DNA of 31,276 nucleotides, taken from positions 1 to 31,276 of the IMG/VR virus record IMGVR_UViG_3300022752_005148. One strand, 5' to 3'. Position 1 is the first letter of the stretch. Every line of letters begins with the position of its first letter. This stretch comes from a virus. A program made the position numbers and the translations under genes. This document shows positions 1-8,070 of this stretch, piece after piece. Under the pieces are notes generated by a model, which saw only the letters and a list, made by a program, of their open reading frames with translations, did no database searches and was not told where the DNA came from.

Positions 1-980
1 GGTATAATTCTATTTTTCCAACCTTTTCTACATAATTCTCTTAAATATTCATCCGGAGAGAATCCTTCGGGACATTCGAATTTAGGCAATTTAGGTGGCG
101 ATAGTATATCAAAATTTTCTATTAGACTATCCACAAATAAAGTGTTTTCTATCTCTTCGTCATTATGAAGAGTTTTCATTTCTTCTGGAGACAGAATATA
201 GTATTTGTCGCTTTTAAAGAAACACTCCATAGGTACAGATTGATTATGAAGCATCTTAGTATTTATATCTGATAATGTTGTTTTAAGATTATTACAGAGT
301 AATATTCTTTGATCTATAGCATCATCTTGTTCGCAATAATGAGCATCCGGTGTGCATACCGCTTTTGTTTTACTTAATTGAGAGATTCTTCTTATTGTAT
401 CTGTTAAATATGTTTGTTGTTTTAGATATGCTTGATCAAATAGCTGTGTCTCTAGAAAAAAATTATCATTACCAAATATAGTTTTCATATAATCTACAAA
501 AGATAATCCATTATCTATAGCTTTGGATTCATCGCATAATATCTTATCTGCTAATGTTGATCCCAAATGTCCACAGATACCTATAATATTACCGTCTAGT
601 ATTTCTGCTAATTTCGCCAGACTTAAACGTGGCTTATGATAAAAGTAATCGGGTCTGTTGGATTCGGAAACAATCTTTATTAAGGTTTTCCATCCTTGCA
701 AATTCTTCGCCAATACCAAAAAATGTGATAATGAAGCATTTTCTTTTGTTTGTATACTCGGATCATCTTCACATATATATAATTCACAACCAAGAATTGG
801 TTTTATATTTTTATTTCGCATTTTCTGATAGAATTGTACAGAACCGGCGATATTACCGTGGTCGGTTAAGGCACAAGAATTAATGCCTAATTTAGAACAT
901 CTATTGGCTATTTGTTCTGGACGATTAAGACCATCCAAAAGACTAAAATGCGAATGACAATGAAGAACAGAATAGGTCAT
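1..980 (-). CDS. dnaE: DNA polymerase III alpha subunit (DnaE-like), N-terminal part, cut by window edge
   Basis: Translating the minus strand from the ATG at 980 gives an uninterrupted frame of about 326 codons running off the window start. It opens with the PHP domain of bacterial C-family polymerases: HCHSHFSLLDG at residues 7-17, LTDHGN around 38-43, GCELY around 64, and a TPDAHYCEQ block later, so the PHP metal-binding residues look largely intact. In this family PHP precedes the palm/fingers, which would lie outside the window. The start overlaps the stop of the upstream nuclease gene as ATGA, so translation is probably coupled. It would be the replicative polymerase working with the helicase, primase and recombinase genes upstream in the same run. 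Family assignment is firm; whether the catalytic part is intact cannot be seen. Confidence 0.93.
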   Translation of the reverse strand, partial: MTYSVLHCHSHFSLLDGLNRPEQIANRCSKLGINSCALTDHGNIAGSVQFYQKMRNKNIKPILGCELYICEDDPSIQTKENASLSHFLVLAKNLQGWKTLIKIVSESNRPDYFYHKPRLSLAKLAEILDGNIIGICGHLGSTLADKILCDESKAIDNGLSFVDYMKTIFGNDNFFLETQLFDQAYLKQQTYLTDTIRRISQLSKTKAVCTPDAHYCEQDDAIDQRILLCNNLKTTLSDINTKMLHNQSVPMECFFKSDKYYILSPEEMKTLHNDEEIENTLFVDSLIENFDILSPPKLPKFECPEGFSPDEYLRELCRKGWKNRII

Positions 981-2965
981 ACTGATCCTGGTGCTTTGTA
1001 AGATCCAAAAGAATGATTCGGGTGTTTGTACATACTCATTGTAGCATCGATCCCGTAAAGTTCAAGGTCGTGCTTGACTTGTTCGCACTTTGTCATCACA
1101 GATCCTTTTTCACATATTTGTCCATCTCTATACTCCTGCAAAGGTTCTATATTAGTATTCTCAAAAGTGGTTTTACCAAAATGACATAATTTATTACACA
1201 TCCATGTTTTATTAAGTTTAGGTCGTTTTGTTTTCTTAATAATATCAAATTTTTCTCTTAGCATATTCTCTGTATCTATTAAATCACTATCGTGAAATAC
1301 CATAGAAAAAGGACCACCATCATTAATAAAGTAGATAGAAAAAATTACATTTTCAATATGCGGATATAATTTTTTAATAGCATAGTGATAAATTTTGAGT
1401 TGTGGATCTTTCTCTAACTTTTCTTGGGTTTTTTCTTGACCTGTTGCCCAATCTAGTCTTCGTCCAGTATTATGTGTTGGAATATAATTTTCTGTACACA
1501 GATAAGTATTGTCTGGACTGTCTACGGAAATACATTGAGTTTTTTGTATAATCGATTCTTCTATTTTAGAAACTCGTCTAACCCTAGATCTTCCAGATCC
1601 CCAATTTACATCCACAAGTTCTTTTTTCCTGTTCAATAGAAAAGGATTAATGTCAATTGGACGAAACGAAATAGGATATATGATTACGTTTTTTTTGTAA
1701 TTTGTATCTCTTTTAATACACGCTTGATTCGGTCTTTGCCCAAGGGTTAAAAGTAGGTCTTTAACATCGTCGGATAGTTTTTTATTACAAGAAGTAAACA
1801 CAGTTTGTTTTCTAATTGGATTTACATTTCCGTCTGTATCCATCAAACCCCTTAGTAAGTCTAGCCTTTGTTGAAAAGATGCTCTCAAATAAATTTTTGG
1901 TATATGTTTATTATTCAATAGATTTAAAGATTTTAGTATTTTTGTCACATTTAGGATCGATACTGTCTTATTTTTTGATCTTTTATCATTTTGAATTTTT
2001 CCTAGCTCATAACCTCTTGCTTGTATTTCTTCAAAAATTTCAGTATCATTGCCACTAATCTCGCAGCCTCTATTTCTTCCGTCTCCTAACCAGACTCCTA
2101 ATAGATAAGGATCTATTGGTAGGGATTGTTCATTACATTTTAATGGTTTTGTCACATTAATAGTATCGCCAATAGCTAGATCCTGTATAGATACCGTTTC
2201 ACCATTAGATAATTTCCATAAATGCTCATCGTCACAAATTACCGATGTTTTGTCATCAAAAGTTACTCTGAAACATTTTTTTGTTTTGACTTTTGATTTT
2301 CCAACAACGCGACATATATTACCGTATTGATCAAAGACATTACATCCCACATTTATATCTGCAATTGTTGTCCATCCGTCAAGAGTAGGTAATTTTGTAT
2401 CTAATGGCAATCCTTTCCAATCTATGACCTCAATAGTATTATCATTAGCCAAAGTTATAAGATCTATAGTGCCTTTTAAGCCTAAATATCCGTCTAATTT
2501 TTGATTATTAATATTATACTCATATTTAGCCCATGGTTTTTCTATTACCAAATCAAAGTGTTGTTCTGGTCTAAGAATGGTGCGATTTCTAGGATCAAAC
2601 ATACCGCCATTAAATTCTATAGCCTTGTAAACCCAATTATAGCAGTCCTTATAGTCTTTTAGAGTCCAAGTATGATGACTATTAGCAGTACTATAATGCT
2701 TGTATACTTTTTCTATTATGGTATTAAGACTATAGTCATTTATATCTATAAGACCTAAGAATTCATCATCATTTATATGAGATAATTTATCTTGCTGGCC
2801 TTGTTTGATCATAGCAAGAATTTCTAAAACTTTATGAACTATTGTTCCTTTATCCGCCTTTTGTCCACTTGGACCCCTCCATCCTAGTACGTATTCAAAA
2901 AAAAATTGTTGTTCGCACATATTATGAGTATTATAAGAAGAGCTTCTAAAGTATGTTATAATCAT
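977..2965 (-). CDS. Cas4/RecB-like PD-(D/E)XK nuclease interrupted by an intein
   Basis: The 662-residue product is a nuclease of about 347 residues plus a 315-residue intein. The extein has a RecB/Cas4-type start (a Cys near residue 17, then FFFEYVLGWRG), GTIDLI with Asp168, and the motif EVIDWK ending at Lys184. The sequence resumes at Thr500 as TGRR, restoring the D-x-K-T-G catalytic motif once the intein is removed. A later QLKIYHYA block fits the Q-x3-Y motif. C-terminal cysteines (CNKLC, then two more) could, with the N-terminal Cys, bind an Fe-S cluster as in Cas4/AddB; that is inference. It lies between a free-standing HNH endonuclease and the polymerase, overlapping both as ATGA, so a role in processing DNA ends during replication or recombination is likely. 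Activity should depend on splicing. Confidence 0.87.
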   Translation of the reverse strand: MIITYFRSSSYNTHNMCEQQFFFEYVLGWRGPSGQKADKGTIVHKVLEILAMIKQGQQDKLSHINDDEFLGLIDINDYSLNTIIEKVYKHYSTANSHHTWTLKDYKDCYNWVYKAIEFNGGMFDPRNRTILRPEQHFDLVIEKPWAKYEYNINNQKLDGYLGLKGTIDLITLANDNTIEVIDWKGLPLDTKLPTLDGWTTIADINVGCNVFDQYGNICRVVGKSKVKTKKCFRVTFDDKTSVICDDEHLWKLSNGETVSIQDLAIGDTINVTKPLKCNEQSLPIDPYLLGVWLGDGRNRGCEISGNDTEIFEEIQARGYELGKIQNDKRSKNKTVSILNVTKILKSLNLLNNKHIPKIYLRASFQQRLDLLRGLMDTDGNVNPIRKQTVFTSCNKKLSDDVKDLLLTLGQRPNQACIKRDTNYKKNVIIYPISFRPIDINPFLLNRKKELVDVNWGSGRSRVRRVSKIEESIIQKTQCISVDSPDNTYLCTENYIPTHNTGRRLDWATGQEKTQEKLEKDPQLKIYHYAIKKLYPHIENVIFSIYFINDGGPFSMVFHDSDLIDTENMLREKFDIIKKTKRPKLNKTWMCNKLCHFGKTTFENTNIEPLQEYRDGQICEKGSVMTKCEQVKHDLELYGIDATMSMYKHPNHSFGSYKAPGSV
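1469..2413 (-). other. Intein (class 3-like) with LAGLIDADG homing endonuclease
   Basis: Residues 185-499 of the nuclease form an intein of 315 aa. It starts with Gly (GLPLDTKLPTLDGW), which cannot act as the usual first nucleophile, and ends IPTHN before Thr+1. The Trp-Cys-Thr set of class 3 inteins is in place: Trp250 after the block B His (EHLW), Cys478 in block F (QCISVD), and Thr497 in block G (PTHN). In that class the block F Cys starts splicing. Two LAGLIDADG-type motifs, LLGVWLGDG (288-296) and LLRGLMDTDG (370-379), mark a homing endonuclease in the middle. Boundaries come from restoring the extein D-x-K-T-G motif and from the codons at 2411-2413 and 1469-1471. Splicing itself is not shown. 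Confidence 0.88.
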
Positions 2966-3489
2966 GAATAATTAGCCACCTTTTTACATAAATTTACAAA
3001 TTCGATATCTGTCATGTGCATTTTCATGGTATTGATTTTTTTATGTACCCACTGAACATTTCCTTTAGTGTACCCACCAGAGCTATCTATTCTATCTAAA
3101 GATGCAGTTATATTTGTTTTGCTTTTATCTCCCCAGGTTGTAGGGAACCCTATATCTAGACCAGATAATGCACATTTTCTATTTTGTTTAAGATATAGTT
3201 TCCATATGTAATTACCACTGATATTAAAATCGTGTCCTAGTCTTTTAGCTCTGGATCTAAGAATGTATAAATAAGACTGATGAATTTCACCAAATTTTTT
3301 AATATTTTTGTGTGGTCTGCCAGATCTATTAGATGTTCTTATTGGTATTTTATATTTAATTAATAATTGTTTTATTGTGGTGGTAGACTTTACCTCTAAT
3401 TCTTTTGCTATTGTAATAGTACTTTTTTGTTGTTTTAGATAATGTTCTTCTAAATATTCTTTAGTTATAAAATATTTTTGTTTTGACAT
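2962..3489 (-). CDS. Free-standing HNH-type endonuclease with N-terminal HTH-like region
   Basis: This 175-aa protein has a C-terminal HNH-type domain: CALSGLDIGF, then SLDRIDSSGGYTKGNVQWV, then a closing IEFVNLCKKVA helix. The LDRIDs-x-GY-x-GNVQWV pattern is common in phage and organelle homing-type nucleases. The N-terminal part (about residues 8-50, including TIAKELEV) looks like a small helix-turn-helix, followed by a basic stretch. An in-frame extension reaches 3549, but I chose the ATG at 3489 because AAGGAGA lies just upstream. Its stop overlaps the start of the intein-bearing nuclease gene. It is probably a selfish or homing element; a role in recombination or packaging is less likely. 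Confidence 0.85.
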   Translation of the reverse strand: MSKQKYFITKEYLEEHYLKQQKSTITIAKELEVKSTTTIKQLLIKYKIPIRTSNRSGRPHKNIKKFGEIHQSYLYILRSRAKRLGHDFNISGNYIWKLYLKQNRKCALSGLDIGFPTTWGDKSKTNITASLDRIDSSGGYTKGNVQWVHKKINTMKMHMTDIEFVNLCKKVANYS

Positions 3490-3516
3490 TGTAATTCTCC
3501 TTATGTATTTGTTTAC

Positions 3517-3530
3517 ATTAATATACACTA
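3517..3530 (-). promoter_or_regulatory. Putative phage promoter motif (copy A)
   Basis: On the minus strand the region reads TAGTGTATATTAAT, close to the GGTGTATAwT motif seen before five other genes. The TATATT part ends about 30 nt before the ATG at 3489. There is no clear -35 box. It lies in the roughly 100-nt gap between the dNMP kinase and HNH genes. It is the weakest copy because the first G of GGTG is A. Confidence 0.4.
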
Positions 3531-3586
3531 AATACAACTGGAAACACAATATTTATTATTTATGGGATCTATAAAATAGACTATAA

Positions 3587-4192
3587 TCATAATGATTTTT
3601 CTATTGATAATACATTAAAATGTAACATAAGTTTTTTAAGTTTATCATATTGTTCTCTAACTGTCATATGTTCATTATTAATGATAGCATTAAAATTATT
3701 CCAATCATACCTACAAGCATCCAATATTGATTCGCTAATATGTTCTGATTTGTGTGGATTTCTATTTAATCGAAATACTATTCCTCCATTATTTTTTATA
3801 GCTTCTATCTCATTAGGAAATCTACAATCAGAAACTATAACAACTTGAAGTTTACTCTTTTTAATTTTATTGATAAGAGCATTTACCCAAACATTATTAT
3901 TTAATTTTCTAAATAAGTCAGTGCCTATTAATTGCATTAGATCTCTGGCTGTTAGTTGCTTATCTTCCCAATAGGCATCAACCAGCTCATTCTTGTTATG
4001 ATCTTCACCATAGCATTGAACATATGATAGTCCAAACATATTCATGCATATGTCTTCTTTCAATGGGTCTGCAAAGTTATATATTTCAACATCAGAATAT
4101 CCATTAGATAACAATAACCCTTTTAAAAATTCTGAACAAATAGTTTTGCCAGACTGCTTACGGCCAGAAAATGCTATTATTTTAGTATTCAT
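3587..4192 (-). CDS. Deoxynucleoside monophosphate kinase
   Basis: This 201-aa P-loop kinase has Walker A GRKQSGKT at residues 10-17, NFADPLKE in the substrate region, LMQLIGTD, and VSDCRFPNE, an Asp-Arg block typical of phage dNMP kinases such as T4 gp1. Length and motif order match the family, which phosphorylates dNMPs to dNDPs for dNTP supply. It pairs functionally with the dCMP deaminase and ribonucleotide reductase genes encoded upstream. The start ATG overlaps the stop of the primase gene as TAATG, so translation is probably coupled. The gap after it holds the HNH gene's promoter-like motif. The exact nucleotide preference cannot be read from sequence. Confidence 0.85.
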   Translation of the reverse strand: MNTKIIAFSGRKQSGKTICSEFLKGLLLSNGYSDVEIYNFADPLKEDICMNMFGLSYVQCYGEDHNKNELVDAYWEDKQLTARDLMQLIGTDLFRKLNNNVWVNALINKIKKSKLQVVIVSDCRFPNEIEAIKNNGGIVFRLNRNPHKSEHISESILDACRYDWNNFNAIINNEHMTVREQYDKLKKLMLHFNVLSIEKSL

Positions 4193-5361
4193 TAGTATTT
4201 ATCTTTTAATTGTGGTAAAATAATCTCTTTTACTTCAGCTACTGACATATCAGCAACATCGCTGTGGTCGATATCAATATAGAAAACATTATATGTCTTA
4301 TGACATTTATCATAGATTTTTTGAGCAGCTCTTTTTCCGGCTTCGTCATTATCCATAAGTATATATATGCTCATTGCTCCAGAAATATCCAATAACAATT
4401 TTTGTTTTTCTTGTAATACAGAGCCGAATAGTGCCACGCTGTTGTGAATTCCAGCCTCTTCTAGTCTCCAAACATTTCCTGGGCTTTCAACCAAAACAAC
4501 ATTTTTATTTTGTTGTATATAGTCTTTGGCATACCATAGATTATATAAATATTCTTGAGTCTTAAATCCTTTATTATGTTTCCATTTGGAATATTGCCAT
4601 AAATAATCTGGATTTGGACAATCTTTTGTTAAATCGTGATAGCTTTTACATTTAGAGCATTGAGTAAAAATACTTCTGCCAGAACAACCGACCATATGCT
4701 CGTGAGTGTCGTCGTATACTGGCACAACAGCTCTGTCGCCCATTTCTTTTTCGGAACTTAAACATTCACCAACATCATATTTGATAAGTATTTCAGAAGA
4801 AAATCCTCTGCTAATAAAATAATCTGATGGAATTTTTAAATTCTTTACTATTTTATCTCTTGTGATTTTAGGAGCATCGTCAACAGATCTAATATCTGTT
4901 TGTATATTATTAACAATATTTACAAAATTATTTTTTTCTACTTCTTTTTTACTAACTTTTATTTGACTAGGATTCTTTTTAGTAAAATTAATAGCATATT
5001 CTACAGCATCGTTAAAAGAAACGGTTGGATCCCCCGGTCCTGTCCAACCATTTTGTTTAGATAAACAACCTCTTATAAATCCTATAATAGATCCTTTAAA
5101 TGTTTCTTCACATTGATGTGTTCTGCATTTCCAGTTGCCTCTATATGAGTCTCCTTTGTAATATAGATTACAAGCAGAATTATTATCTCCACCATGAATT
5201 GGACATCTCATGGCTATCATGCGATCAAAAGTTTTATACTCACCAACATTTAAATTATCTAATAGATTATCTATATCTTCACATAAATAATCAGATAGTA
5301 CTTTAAGTTGTGGCTGATTATACGAACGGGATTTCTTGATCATCGTCATTATTCTCGTCAT
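4192..5361 (-). CDS. DnaG-type DNA primase (CHC2 zinc finger plus TOPRIM)
   Basis: The protein has an N-terminal CHC2-like zinc finger (Cys-x2-His in CPIHGG, then Cys-x4-Cys in CRTHQC, about 25 residues later) and a C-terminal TOPRIM domain with VLVESPGNVWRLEEAG and YILMDNDEAGK. A middle cysteine cluster (CSKCKSYHDLTKDC) may be a second zinc site. These are the parts of a primase that makes RNA primers at the fork. It starts inside the last codons of the DnaB-like helicase gene, and helicase-primase adjacency is standard in phage replication operons. I chose the ATG at 5361 because AAGGA lies about 10 nt upstream; a TTG at 5367 and ATGs at 5349 and 5343 are alternatives. It lacks a DnaB-binding C-terminal domain that I can recognise. 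Confidence 0.87.
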   Translation of the reverse strand: MTRIMTMIKKSRSYNQPQLKVLSDYLCEDIDNLLDNLNVGEYKTFDRMIAMRCPIHGGDNNSACNLYYKGDSYRGNWKCRTHQCEETFKGSIIGFIRGCLSKQNGWTGPGDPTVSFNDAVEYAINFTKKNPSQIKVSKKEVEKNNFVNIVNNIQTDIRSVDDAPKITRDKIVKNLKIPSDYFISRGFSSEILIKYDVGECLSSEKEMGDRAVVPVYDDTHEHMVGCSGRSIFTQCSKCKSYHDLTKDCPNPDYLWQYSKWKHNKGFKTQEYLYNLWYAKDYIQQNKNVVLVESPGNVWRLEEAGIHNSVALFGSVLQEKQKLLLDISGAMSIYILMDNDEAGKRAAQKIYDKCHKTYNVFYIDIDHSDVADMSVAEVKEIILPQLKDKY

Positions 5362-6784
5362 TAACAATAAATCCTTTATCTGTGTTAGTATTATTATTTA
5401 CTAATTCCAATCTGGTCTTACCTTCTTCAATTTTAGCACACCATCCCTTCATATGACAATTAATATAATCATTATCATCTAGACCACCGCCGTGTCTACT
5501 AATAATAGGAACAAGTTTTCTATTACCATTAGTTGGTCCGTCTTCAGCGATCTCTTCATCGCTTTTTCTTTTGAAAATAGTAAAATTGCTACATAACCAT
5601 ATTATACGATCAGAACCACTGGCGGTATCTGTGGTTTCTTTTGTTATTCCATCTCTATTTAATTGTATAAAACCAAGAATAGGAACTTTATATCTGACAG
5701 CAAAATTATGTAAGCTTGTCATCATAAAACCTAAAACCTGATACTCTTTCATATCCTGAGATATTCCTGCGCTATCCATTAGTTTTAGATAATCATAAAC
5801 AATAACGCAGTCTTTGGCTGTTCCATCTGGATGTAGTCCAACCTCTTTAACTAGCCATCTTCTCATGATAGCCAATTGTTCTTCAAATGGTTTACCAGCA
5901 ATTGACTTGTAATATAGTCTAACATCTTTAAGTTCTTTTTGAGCCGTTTGTAATCTATTATTTTTATCCGGAGACTCAAATGCTTTACCAGTTTCTATAC
6001 TTGAAATGTCTATTTCTGTCATCATAGCTAAAACTCTGTTAAGATGATCGTCTGTGCTCATTTCCGTATCCATATTTAATACTGGTACTTTAACATTTTT
6101 TGCTATGTGTAAACCAATATTATCTGCTAGTAGAGTCTTACCAGTTTTTGGTCTTGCGGCTATAATACTTACTGATCCTTTTCTAAGGCCACCACCTATA
6201 GCATTGTCATAAACATGAAATCCTGTAGATATACCAACTTGATCAATAGGATTTTCTTTGATATTATTGATATAATCATCAACGATATTGGCTATACAAA
6301 CAGGATTATTATCAGTATCATTTAGTAGTGTCGAGAAATTGAAGATACTATCTTCTGCTAATCCTATAATCGACGATATTGGTTCGGCTCCGGTGATATC
6401 TAATAACTTTTCTTTTGCTTCTTCTAATTGGTCCCTAAGTAATCTAGCTATTTGTAGTTTTCTAATTTTAGCCGCAAATTTTCTAACATTTTCTAGATTA
6501 ACAGGAAAATCTATAATAGCCTTTAAATGTTGAGTCTCATTTTTTTGGGATAAAATATGACCAAAATTTAACGATTGAGCAACAGATAGTATCGACGCTA
6601 TGTCTATAGAAGGACTATGATCTTTTTCACATATCTCTTTTATTACTTGATAAATCATTACATTACTATCAACAGTAAATGTTGATGGTTGTATAATATC
6701 AGCAATATCTAAATATGCATTTTCACCATATTTGCATATTCCAGACAATACCGCTCTTTCTGCGGCAGGATCACAAAGTATCAT
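5318..6784 (-). CDS. DnaB-like replicative helicase
   Basis: This 488-aa protein has a DnaB-type N-terminal helical domain (CDPAAERAVLSGI near the start), a linker, and a RecA-like motor domain. The motor carries GISTGFHVYDNAIGGGLRKG, Walker A ARPKTGKT at residues 210-217, NMDTEMS as the following helicase motif, VIVYDYLKLM as Walker B, and GFIQLNR as the sensor region. Length and motif order match hexameric DnaB helicases that unwind DNA at the fork and recruit primase. The acidic C-terminal tail (NDENNDDDQE) overlaps the primase start. The next gene upstream is a zinc-ribbon protein only 3 nt away. No intein is seen here, although DnaB is a common intein site in phages. Confidence 0.93.
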   Translation of the reverse strand: MILCDPAAERAVLSGICKYGENAYLDIADIIQPSTFTVDSNVMIYQVIKEICEKDHSPSIDIASILSVAQSLNFGHILSQKNETQHLKAIIDFPVNLENVRKFAAKIRKLQIARLLRDQLEEAKEKLLDITGAEPISSIIGLAEDSIFNFSTLLNDTDNNPVCIANIVDDYINNIKENPIDQVGISTGFHVYDNAIGGGLRKGSVSIIAARPKTGKTLLADNIGLHIAKNVKVPVLNMDTEMSTDDHLNRVLAMMTEIDISSIETGKAFESPDKNNRLQTAQKELKDVRLYYKSIAGKPFEEQLAIMRRWLVKEVGLHPDGTAKDCVIVYDYLKLMDSAGISQDMKEYQVLGFMMTSLHNFAVRYKVPILGFIQLNRDGITKETTDTASGSDRIIWLCSNFTIFKRKSDEEIAEDGPTNGNRKLVPIISRHGGGLDDNDYINCHMKGWCAKIEEGKTRLELVNNNTNTDKGFIVNDENNDDDQEIPFV

Positions 6785-6787
6785 TTT

Positions 6788-7189
6788 TCATCCAGCGTTT
6801 GTTGAACAGTTATTACATTTATAGCGGGAAGGACTATCATGCACAAGGGCGGGGTTTATATTTTCTGTTTTTCCGCACACTCTGCACTTCACAGATATTG
6901 GTTCGTATTCTCTTGTTCGTGCTACTGGTGGATGTTTTGCTAATTTCTCATCTATTAGATTATCATCTTTATGCATATTAAACTCGCTCATTTTTTCAAA
7001 TTTATTACCAGATTGTACTGGAGGTCTTTTATTTTTAGTACGGATACTATTTGTTGGTTTAATATCTTCGTTATTAATAGAAGAAGTTTCTTCCTTTATT
7101 TCGATTTTTTCGTCCGGCAACAAAGATTGAAGTACGGTAATTAAATTTTTAATTTGTTCTGGATTATTTAATAAATCTTTAAGATCCAT
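6788..7189 (-). CDS. Small zinc-ribbon protein of unknown function
   Basis: This 133-aa product is mostly hydrophilic. Its first 30 residues look helical (LLNNPEQIKNLITVLQSLL), the middle is low-complexity and basic, and the C-terminal 40 residues form a zinc ribbon (CRVCGKT, then CNNCSTNAG). It overlaps the upstream gene by 11 nt and ends 3 nt before the DnaB-like helicase, so it is probably co-expressed with replication proteins. A helicase loader or single-strand binding accessory role is possible from position only; I do not recognise a family. Confidence 0.7.
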   Translation of the reverse strand: MDLKDLLNNPEQIKNLITVLQSLLPDEKIEIKEETSSINNEDIKPTNSIRTKNKRPPVQSGNKFEKMSEFNMHKDDNLIDEKLAKHPPVARTREYEPISVKCRVCGKTENINPALVHDSPSRYKCNNCSTNAG

Positions 7190-7670
7190 GTTTACTTTTA
7201 CTCTTTTGGATGGAAATCATGACATCGGATAAGTTTTTTATGCTATTGGCAAGATATTGTAATCTATCGCTGCGTTGTTTTGCATATTTTTTAATACTAC
7301 TCAAGCCATTAGCTTTTTCATTATGTTTAATAGCCTGTATTGATTTTTCAATATAACCATATCCTTTATAGTTATTGATATCATCTGCTATAACTTCTTT
7401 TATATTTTCATCTGCCCAGTTATATCTGGCTATTTCTCTATTTAAACTACGTTGTATATAGAAAGAGAATTGGGATAATCTATATGATATTTGCGCACAA
7501 TCTTCTGGGCTTAATTTCTCTATTTCGTCCCTATTCATTGATGTATATTTATTTATTTCTTCCGATGGTATAATATTAGCAGAGAATTCGGATAAGCCTA
7601 TAGAATTTTCATATTCGTCTAAAATTTTATCCCAATACTGTAATTCTTCTTTAGATGATTTGTTGTTCAT
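7179..7670 (-). CDS. Hypothetical helical protein in the replication cluster
   Basis: I do not recognise this 163-aa protein. It is charged and probably all-helical, with a Tyr/Arg-rich middle (SYRLSQFSFYIQRSLNREI) and a basic C-terminal half ending QKSKSKHGS. There is no signal peptide, TM segment or cysteine motif. It overlaps the Vsr-like nuclease gene upstream by 20 nt and the zinc-ribbon gene downstream by 11 nt. This tight overlap on both sides supports it as a genuine gene and suggests a DNA-replication or recombination accessory role, which is inference from position. Confidence 0.65.
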   Translation of the reverse strand: MNNKSSKEELQYWDKILDEYENSIGLSEFSANIIPSEEINKYTSMNRDEIEKLSPEDCAQISYRLSQFSFYIQRSLNREIARYNWADENIKEVIADDINNYKGYGYIEKSIQAIKHNEKANGLSSIKKYAKQRSDRLQYLANSIKNLSDVMISIQKSKSKHGS

Positions 7671-8070
7671 AATTTATTCTTTGAGTCCATTGGTCTATAT
7701 TTTCATGGTATGGTAGTTCTATATATCTTATATTATTAATATTGCACCATTCTGATTTTTCTCTATCTTTTTTTTGAGCTTTAAGAAAACTCATCATATT
7801 GCCATGATAATATGGTACATACTTATAGTGTTGTTCTCCATGAACCTCAACACACCATTTTAATAGTGGTAGATAGAAATCTAAATATGCTATTTGTCCT
7901 TTTCTTATAGGTACCAAAACCTCTTCTAATATTTGTAGTGTCGGATGAAGAGAAATCAATAGGTTTCTTGCTTGCAAATGGTACGATGACTTATTTTGTA
8001 TTTTACCCTTTGAGACGTAACCTGTCAAGGCCCAAGAAACAACTTCTCCATCCAAATTAGTTATATTCAT
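7651..8070 (-). CDS. Vsr-like (EDxHD/PD-(D/E)XK-fold) endonuclease
   Basis: This 139-aa protein has the layout of small Vsr-like nucleases: LDFYLP (Asp on a beta-strand), WCVEVHGEQHY (Glu and His), then KKDREKSEWCNINNIRYIELPY, where a Asp-Arg-x-Lys stretch precedes the 'x-x-gi-x-xi-x-lpy' strand. Such proteins include very-short-patch repair enzymes and phage homing or nicking nucleases. It sits between the RecA/UvsX-like gene (stop shared with its start) and the helical unknown gene, so a nicking or repair function in replication/recombination is plausible. The exact subfamily is uncertain; it could also be a free-standing homing nuclease. Confidence 0.68.
   Translation of the reverse strand: MNITNLDGEVVSWALTGYVSKGKIQNKSSYHLQARNLLISLHPTLQILEEVLVPIRKGQIAYLDFYLPLLKWCVEVHGEQHYKYVPYYHGNMMSFLKAQKKDREKSEWCNINNIRYIELPYHENIDQWTQRINYEQQII

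Noticed and set aside
629-883. Plus-strand frame of 84 codons
   Set aside because: It lies antisense to the PHP domain of the polymerase gene, has no domain and no ribosome site.
977-2965. Calling the nuclease a Cas4 protein of a CRISPR system
   Set aside because: No cas1, cas2 or array is present. The surroundings are phage replication genes, and RecB/Cas4-like nucleases are common in phages.
2962-3549. Longer HNH reading frame starting at 3549
   Set aside because: The strong AAGGAGA site just before the ATG at 3489 and the promoter-like motif inside the extension favour the shorter start.
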